Both the position numbers and the translations under genes were made by a program. This document shows positions 61,875-64,000 of a stretch of DNA of 64,000 nt, in pieces. Each line of letters opens with the position of its first letter. Position 1 is the first letter of the stretch. Under the pieces are notes generated by a model, which saw nothing but the letters and a program-made list of their open reading frames with translations, did no database searches and had not been told where the DNA came from. Origin of the DNA: Lingula anatina (lineage: Eukaryota; Brachiopoda; Lingulata; Lingulida; Lingulidae); the NCBI RefSeq assembly GCF_001039355.2, contig NW_019775628.1, positions 73,622 through 137,621 on the forward strand, given 5' to 3'.

Positions 61875-64000
61875 GCCGACAACGGCTTATGTATATTGTT
61901 AACGTTCACAACTTAACAAGTGACTAACTTACGTCTCGATCGGTTGGTGAGATAGGAAGCAAGACTTCAAGCCGATTAACATATCTAGAAATCTTCAAAG
62001 GCGTAAAAACGGCGACGGGCAGGTTAACAGAGCTTATTAGTGAATTACATAGGTGACAGCTTTACCTGTTATCACTCCGATGACCCGCTTAATGATTTTA
62101 TGCGACGTTAGATACTTTTCAGGCCATTTCAAACACAGAAAAATACTCACAAAAAACATGGATTTAGGCCCCCTCCCTCCCCCCTCAATGCCGCACCGCA
62201 CCCTTTAGATGCCGTCGTATATCTATACGAAGGCTACACGGCAGGATTGTGAGTGCTTAACGGAATCATATCGATTTTAAGCAGTAGGCCAAAATACCGA
62301 ACCCTGTCCACACCCTTTTAGCGAATTTCATTCACTATGTTTTTCTGATTACTTAGGTTCTTATATTTTATTTTCAGCTTGGTTTATTTTCTGCCATTCA
62401 ACTGGGGATGTGTGTGAATGCCAGAGACATTATCATGGTATTTTCTTAGTCAATCAGCCAGCTTCTTGCTTCCTGGGTTTTTTCTTCGTCAGAAGAAAAA
62501 TCCGCGACACGACAGTGCGGATGATGAAAGTGAGTAAAGATGAGGATGTCACGATTTGAGAAGATGCCCTCGCGATGACCTTCCCAAAAGAAAATGGCCA
62601 CACGAATCCAACACAAAAATGAGCATATCGCAAAAATTTGGCTCTTGAAGTGACTGCAAGAACCTGAGATAATCCAGCGGCAGTCACACTATAGCTTAAG
62701 ATGCACTCTCCAATGGCCCAATTTTTTTGCCATTAAGAGTCCAATTTGAACTTTCCTTTATCGTGTGTCCATCTAATGTCATTTTTGAGACAATTATATG
62801 GTACCTTCATAAGTGGAGGCATTAATGGCCCTGTCATACACGATCACACTATCTACTGACCGCCACTAGTGACCACCAAATGACCCTCCGCCGATAAAGA
62901 GCAACGCACTGCTTCTACCTTCCGTTTACGTTGTGTTTCCACAAGTACTGAAAGTCAGATTAACATGCAATATGGATGAACTTGTTTCGACCCCGTGTCT
63001 AATTAAAGACAGAAATAAGTGAAACTAATTAAAAGGGACAGGCTAATAAAATTAATAACTATGATTATGTTAAATGTGCAAATCACGAGCGCTCTGTTTA
63101 AACATGTATCTAAAAGAAACACATTGAAGGTGACTTGATTCTTCTTTTGTTTTTGGTCAGACGTACGTCATGAGACATTACCTGTACATGCTTCTGTTTA
63201 TTTTAAAATTATTTTTGTTATTTCCATTATGAACTTAATGTCATGCAATATTACACGCGCAGGTCGGGAGTGCATTTTATGGCCAGTTTTACTGTTTGAC
63301 AGAAGCACAGTATTGTACATTTTAACACTACATTGTCTGAAAACAATCCTTTGCTTGGTGCTTGTATATCTCCCCGTATATAATAAGCCAGAAGTTAAAA
63401 AACAACTACATGTGCTTGTGTGGCATAATGGAGGTGAAAATGGAAGGAAAAGCAAGATGGCATAAAAAGCTAAAAGCCAGTGGAAACAGAAGCCACAAAG
63501 AGGAAATAAGGAAGACACTTGAAGTTAACCGATAAACCCTTAGACAAGATAATAATAATAATAATGATCAACGACAATGACACCTTAAACATCTCCAACG
63601 CAAAAAATAAAAAAGGAAAAGAAGAAAAACATAATTACAAGCAGAGTAGACTACTTCGTAAAAATTGGTATATAAAGATTAGCAAAATAAGTAAAGAATT
63701 CTTTGCCCAAGTGCTCAAACCTCTGGATAATAATGATACTGGAATGCATAATAAAAGATGACTCTCCAAATAAACATGAAAACTTGCCCAGTACATGGTT
63801 TGGGACGTGCAAAAAAAAAATGTCTATTAGTAATTAGGTTTTTGCATCAAAATGCAATCTCAACTGACATAGAAAAAGAAAGAAAACCTAAAAAGGTTGG
63901 CAAAATCTGTAATGTTGTCAGGGCAACCGTATTAAATTTTATTTATAAATTTGCGCCAAATACCAACTAAAAAGATGTCATCATTCTGCTCATTTACAAT

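Larger units (their letters stand above)
58713..64000. other. Repeat-bearing region upstream of gene B, no gene seen
   Basis: No coding exon is recognised on either strand. The longest frames (for example near 63200-63520 and 63519-63970) lack any familiar motif and look like chance frames in AT-rich DNA. It holds a family-2 MITE (59974-60130), a second inverted-end element (60569-60841), and a suspicious direct repeat around the ambiguous base at 61761. Confidence 0.55.

Noticed and set aside
63198-63970. Several 70-106 codon frames at the right edge
   Set aside because: No known motif, no conserved partner and AT-rich composition. Chance frames are the simpler explanation.

Overview
The window is animal nuclear DNA: AT-rich and intron-rich, with GT-AG introns, many microsatellites and many short foldback or terminal-inverted-repeat elements. 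The gene set and protein sequences point to an invertebrate, probably a marine lophotrochozoan, but the species cannot be fixed from sequence alone. Gene models were built by hand from splice sites and checked for reading phase. Nothing was searched against a database.

Layout, left to right. An unrecognised small nuclear-looking protein gene lies at 931-3013 (+). A complete mitofusin gene fills 5860-14471 (-), with an unusual pair of duplicated, equal-length exons. CENP-S (MHF1) is at 15552-17684 (+), head to head with mitofusin. A GLUT-type sugar transporter is at 19932-28536 (-). The RNA polymerase II subunit RPB4 gene is at 31179-32965 (+), convergent with the oligosaccharyltransferase subunit DDOST at 34421-39697 (-). 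A secreted EGF-repeat protein with unknown flanking domains is at 41097-44869 (+). Two paralogous, convergent genes for cysteine-rich proteins with furin-type sites are at 48633-52800 (+, 'gene A') and 54897-58712 (-, 'gene B'), with a decayed exon of the same family between them and a Tc1/mariner relic inside an intron of gene B. The last 5 kb holds repeats only.

The left two thirds are mostly housekeeping genes (mitochondrial fusion, centromere and DNA repair, sugar import, transcription, N-glycosylation) with no evident operon-like link. The right third is lineage-variable: secreted proteins, tandem exon duplication, foldback elements and two single-N assembly joins. The best leads are the mutually exclusive mitofusin exon pair, the furin-processed paralogue pair, and a recurrent pattern of small tandem duplications that straddle splice junctions (mitofusin, GLUT, EGF gene).
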